Assembly (NCBI GenBank): GCA_019747455.1
Contig: JAIEQT010000431.1
Coordinates: 1-10,782, forward strand
Source of the DNA: Chitinophagaceae bacterium
GTDB taxonomy: Bacteria; Bacteroidota; Bacteroidia; Chitinophagales; Chitinophagaceae
Direction of reading: 5' to 3'
DNA: 10,782 nucleotides
Shown: positions 7,763 through 10,782 of the stretch, in pieces
Position numbering within the stretch: position 1 is the stretch's first letter
Layout: each line of letters opens with the position of its first letter
Translations under genes and position numbers: made by a program
Notes under the pieces: generated by a model
What the model saw: the letters and a program-made list of their open reading frames with translations, nothing else
Database searches by the model: none
Told to the model about the DNA's origin: nothing

Positions 7763-8674
7763 CTAGTATGTACGCACCAATTTAAATACCCGACTCTTTT
7801 GAAAAGCAATAAAAGAATCCCATTCTTTGGGATGAGCAGCCACCCAATTTGTAAATAATGGCTTATTTAAGGTTTCTCCCAACAACCACTGGTTGTAAGC
7901 TTCGAATATACCCTGTGCATTAAGATATTTCCAATGCTCGTATAGCTCCCCGGGTAAGAATGGTTTTTTCTCATTTGCAGTAAACTTGTTGAATAGTTCT
8001 TTACGATAAACCTGTATTTGTTCAATCGTAATAGATGAGCCCATATGGAGGTATTGGGTATATGCTTTTACAAGTATATTCTTGATCTCGGTTGTTCTGG
8101 CGGAATAACTCTCCAGATTTAAAAAAACTTCTGCATAATACATCGATTTCTCGAGTTCTTCTTTACCATCATAATAACGAACGGCATTAAAATAATTGCC
8201 GCTAAAGTTGGGAGCTTTAGCAATACCCTCCTCCCATAGCGCAATGGCGGCTTTTTGGTTCCCTTCCAAAGCCAGATTCTCTGCATACTCATTATAAATA
8301 ACACCACTATTTGGAAATTTTTTGAGTGCTACCTGATACATTTTTGAGGCCTCCCGATAAGAAGCTATACTTTTATAAGAGAGTCCTAGTATTTGATAGG
8401 CTTGTTCTTCTGCCTTAGGCATCGTAATGGCGATTTTACCTATCTCTATGGCTTTTGCAAAATCGCGTTGTAGGAAATATACAAAGGACAAAGATTGCAC
8501 CACTTCGGCAGATTCCGGATCTGCTATTCTTGCTTTTTGTAAGGCACTAATAGCATTTTCAAAATCACCCTGACCTGTAAATATTTTTGCTTTCTCTATT
8601 AACTCCTTGCTAGTTTGTGCATGGGCTGTTAGCGTAAATAAAACACTGATAAGAAAAGCAAGTAAGCAACGCAT
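7763..8674 (-). CDS. Exported tetratricopeptide-repeat protein
   Basis: I start this at the ATG at 8674. That gives a clean Sec signal peptide (MRCLLAFLISVLFTLTAHAQ, cleavage likely after AHA) and places the start one base after the upstream stop (TAA-C-ATG). A TTG five codons upstream (8689) would overlap the DUF1015 gene and add a polar stretch before the signal. The mature protein, about 284 residues, holds about four or five TPR-type helix pairs (roughly residues 21-195), for example GQGDFENAISALQKARIADP and LEGNQKAAIALWEEGIAKAP. A helical, aromatic-rich tail follows, with two Trp-containing segments near the C-terminus. There is no lipobox cysteine and no transmembrane helix beyond the signal, so it should be periplasmic. 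It is likely a protein-interaction module. Position between DUF1015 and acyl-CoA synthetase does not reveal its partner. Confidence 0.85.
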   Translation of the reverse strand: MRCLLAFLISVLFTLTAHAQTSKELIEKAKIFTGQGDFENAISALQKARIADPESAEVVQSLSFVYFLQRDFAKAIEIGKIAITMPKAEEQAYQILGLSYKSIASYREASKMYQVALKKFPNSGVIYNEYAENLALEGNQKAAIALWEEGIAKAPNFSGNYFNAVRYYDGKEELEKSMYYAEVFLNLESYSARTTEIKNILVKAYTQYLHMGSSITIEQIQVYRKELFNKFTANEKKPFLPGELYEHWKYLNAQGIFEAYNQWLLGETLNKPLFTNWVAAHPKEWDSFIAFQKSRVFKLVRTY

Positions 8675-8675
8675 G

Positions 8676-9917
8676 TTATTCTGATGCAATTAAGTGAGTT
8701 AATAATCCATCTCTTAGTTTAGGTTCAAACCAAGTGCTTTTGGGGGGCATTACTTGTCCGCTATCTGCTATATTAAAAAGTTGCTCGATAGTAACAGGGT
8801 ACAAGCTAAATGCAGCTACAACATCCCCGCTATTAACTCTTTTTTCTAATTCCCCTAGTCCGCGAATACCACCCACAAAATCAACGCGCTTATCTGTTCT
8901 TGGATCATGAATTCCCAGAATACCGCTTAAAACTTTATCCTGCAAAATACTAACATCCAGCACACCTATAGGATCATGCTCATCGTAGGTTCCCGATTTG
9001 GCTGTTAACCGATACCAGTTTCCGGATATATATAATCCAAATTCATGTAAAGCAGTTGGTTTTACTGCTTCTTTTTGCGCCGCTCCGATTTCAAAATAAA
9101 GATCAAGTGATGCTAAAAATTCTTCGGCAGACAACCCATTCAGATCTTTCACCACCCTATTATAATCCATGATATACAATTGGTTGGAAGGAAATAAGGT
9201 AGTTAAAAAATAATTGGCACCCTGGGGTGCTTTATCCCCTAACTGCTTACGCACTTTAGCCGCAGAGGCCGCTCTATGATGGCCATCGGCTATATATGTG
9301 GCGGGAATTTCCTTTTCAAAAATTTCTGTGATGGCAGCAATGGTTTTATCGTCGTTAACAACCCAAATACTATGTTGTATTCCGTCGTCGGCTATAAAAT
9401 CATAGCCGGGAGATTTTGTTTTTTTACATTGGTCTACAATGTCATCAATGCGACTATTATTTCTATACGCTAAAAAAACATTACCGGTTTGTGCACCAGA
9501 GATACTGATATGATTGATACGATCCAGTTCTTTTTCAGGTCGGGTAAATTCATGTTTTTTGATGATCTCATTTTCATAATCATCCACACTACTTACACAA
9601 ACTAATCCGGTTTGTGCCCTACCATTCATAACCAACTGATAGATATAGTAGCAGGCTTTATTTTCTCTGAATAAAACATCGCGTTTAATAAAAGCATCTA
9701 AATTTTCTTTGGCTTGCAGATATACTTCCGGGGCATGAATATCTATCTTATCGCTTAGGTCAATTTCACTTTTTGTAATATGAAGAAATGAATACGGATT
9801 ACCTTGAGCCATCGCTTTTGCTTCAGCGCTGTTAAGCACATCATAAGGTAAACTGGCAACCTGTTTTGCTAATTGTGGTTGCGGGCGTAATGCTTTGAAG
9901 GGGTGTATACTTGCCAT
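8676..9917 (-). CDS. DUF1015 family protein, possibly linked to serine metabolism
   Basis: A 413-residue cytoplasmic protein matching the DUF1015 (COG4198) family, whose biochemical role I do not know to be settled. Conserved features: ASLPYDVLNSAEA near the N-terminus (21-33), a charged block KKHEFTRPEKELDRINH (120-136), YIADGHHRAASAA (208-220), and a C-terminal MPPKSTWFEPKLRDGL (390-405). The DGHHRxxxA stretch resembles the GxxRxxA nucleotide-site motif of the ParB/sulfiredoxin fold, which includes the archaeal free-serine kinase SerK; that comparison is mine and is inference. It begins 26 nt after serC. I recall DUF1015 genes beside serC and serA in other Bacteroidota; here serA is not between them. 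A role in serine or phosphoserine handling is the best guess. The ATG at 9917 is well placed, giving a typical family N-terminus (MASIHPFKALRPQ). Confidence 0.88.
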   Translation of the reverse strand: MASIHPFKALRPQPQLAKQVASLPYDVLNSAEAKAMAQGNPYSFLHITKSEIDLSDKIDIHAPEVYLQAKENLDAFIKRDVLFRENKACYYIYQLVMNGRAQTGLVCVSSVDDYENEIIKKHEFTRPEKELDRINHISISGAQTGNVFLAYRNNSRIDDIVDQCKKTKSPGYDFIADDGIQHSIWVVNDDKTIAAITEIFEKEIPATYIADGHHRAASAAKVRKQLGDKAPQGANYFLTTLFPSNQLYIMDYNRVVKDLNGLSAEEFLASLDLYFEIGAAQKEAVKPTALHEFGLYISGNWYRLTAKSGTYDEHDPIGVLDVSILQDKVLSGILGIHDPRTDKRVDFVGGIRGLGELEKRVNSGDVVAAFSLYPVTIEQLFNIADSGQVMPPKSTWFEPKLRDGLLTHLIASE

Positions 9918-9943
9918 TTCGCAAATATCGGTTTTTAAAAAGA

Positions 9944-10782
9944 TTAACCATTCTTTTGAGCATAATGATTCAATAATTCACAAAAACTTACCACGCTGCT
10001 ATGTGGCAGTGCATTATACATACTCACGCGAATACCGCCAACAGTGCGGTAGCCTTTTACGCCTATCATACCTTGGTCCTTGCAATAAGATAAGAAGTGT
10101 TCTTCACGGGAGGTATCTTTCATAAAAAAAACAGCATTCATTTCGCTCCTATCTTCTATTGCAACGGGTGCATCGAATATAGGTAGGCTATCAATCGTTG
10201 TATATAATAAATTAGCTTTTGCTTTATTTCTTCTCCCCATTTCAGCTAACCCCCCTTCTGCTAAAATCCATCTTAATGTAAGCATACTTACATACACCGC
10301 AAATACCGGAGGTGTATTCATTAAAGAACCTGCTTCAATATGTTTTTGATAATTCATGATGGTAGGGATAGTTCTGGAAACCTTACCCAGCATGTCTTTT
10401 TTAATAACTACCAAATTAACACCTGCTGCTCCCATATTTTTTTGCGCACCGGCATATATCAATGAAAAGCGTTTATAATGCTCGGGTCTGCTAAAAATAT
10501 CACTACTCATGTCTGCTACCAAAGGCACCGTAGTTTCAGGAAATTGGTGCCACTGTGTGCCCTCAACGGTATTATTTGAAGTGAGATGTAAATACGCAGC
10601 ATTGGCAGGAATTGCAAAATTTTTATTGATATATCGATACTGGCGATCACTACTATTTGCCACCACTGTTACATTTCCAAATAGTTTTGCTTCTTTCCAG
10701 GCTTTATTACCCCATACACCATGATCGCAGTAAGCGGCCATTGCCTTATCATCTAATAAATTCATGGGCACTTGCATGAACT
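9944..10782 (-). CDS. serC: Phosphoserine aminotransferase, N-terminus beyond the window
   Basis: SerC transfers an amino group from glutamate to 3-phosphohydroxypyruvate, giving phosphoserine; it also acts in pyridoxal-phosphate synthesis in some bacteria. The visible 278 residues correspond to all but roughly the first 75-80 of a protein of about 360. The methionine at 10777 is internal: the codon before it reads Phe and the frame continues off the edge, matching the family's QF-x-VPMNLL region. Seen are the cofactor lysine in YAGAQKNMGAAG (codon 10441-10439), the ADMSSDIFSRP segment with the PLP-binding Asp, NTPPVFAVY, and the C-terminal substrate motif KGYRTVGGIRVSMYNALP. Both lysine and arginine positions expected for activity are intact. 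It is followed after 26 nt by DUF1015 and seems to lead the five-gene run. Confidence 0.95.
   Translation of the reverse strand, partial: FMQVPMNLLDDKAMAAYCDHGVWGNKAWKEAKLFGNVTVVANSSDRQYRYINKNFAIPANAAYLHLTSNNTVEGTQWHQFPETTVPLVADMSSDIFSRPEHYKRFSLIYAGAQKNMGAAGVNLVVIKKDMLGKVSRTIPTIMNYQKHIEAGSLMNTPPVFAVYVSMLTLRWILAEGGLAEMGRRNKAKANLLYTTIDSLPIFDAPVAIEDRSEMNAVFFMKDTSREEHFLSYCKDQGMIGVKGYRTVGGIRVSMYNALPHSSVVSFCELLNHYAQKNG

Noticed and set aside
8675..8689. Longer TTG-started version of the TPR protein
   Set aside because: It would overlap DUF1015 by 14 nt and put a polar stretch ahead of a textbook signal peptide; the ATG at 8674 is better.
1..10782. Defence system, prophage, IS element or CRISPR array
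   Set aside because: Looked for transposase, integrase, nuclease or toxin-antitoxin motifs, terminal inverted repeats and spaced direct repeats; none seen. The content is core metabolism plus signalling.

Overview
The window looks like chromosomal DNA of a Bacteroidota bacterium, most likely close to Chitinophagaceae. This rests on the low GC, AT-rich start regions without clear Shine-Dalgarno sequences, the style of the proteins, and a helical-repeat protein of a type I associate with this phylum. The genus assignment is inference. I see no tRNA, rRNA, insertion sequence, phage gene or CRISPR array, and no gene-free stretch over 300 bases.

Left part (1-2389, minus strand): start of a leucine operon, leuA then leuC. 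LeuA is a short 388-residue form that has the catalytic barrel but lacks the C-terminal leucine-sensing domain. LeuC is cut off by the window edge and carries a 7-bp tandem duplication (804-810/811-817) that breaks the reading frame inside the conserved GDSHTSTHGAFG active-site motif. The frame after the duplication stays open and conserved to the window edge for 267 codons. The lesion is therefore very recent, reversible, or a sequence error.

Middle (2390-4154): a 205-bp divergent spacer holds two inverted repeats. One resembles an attenuator in the leuA leader. The other lies just ahead of a plus-strand gene for a 519-residue all-helical protein of unknown function. The end of that gene overlaps the end of the opposing kinase gene by 47 bp.

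Right part (4108-10782, minus strand): five closely packed genes that read like one transcript, in the order serC (cut by the edge), DUF1015 protein, exported TPR protein, long-chain acyl-CoA synthetase, and a REC-PAS-PAS-histidine kinase. The junctions are 26 nt, 1 nt, 45 nt and an 8-nt overlap. The first two genes suggest serine metabolism. The last two couple a fatty-acid activating enzyme to a sensor kinase. Whether the five genes share a physiological logic is not shown by the sequence.

The strongest points for a second look are the leuC duplication, the serC-DUF1015 pair with its ParB/SerK-like DGHHR motif, and the translationally coupled acyl-CoA synthetase/sensor-kinase pair.
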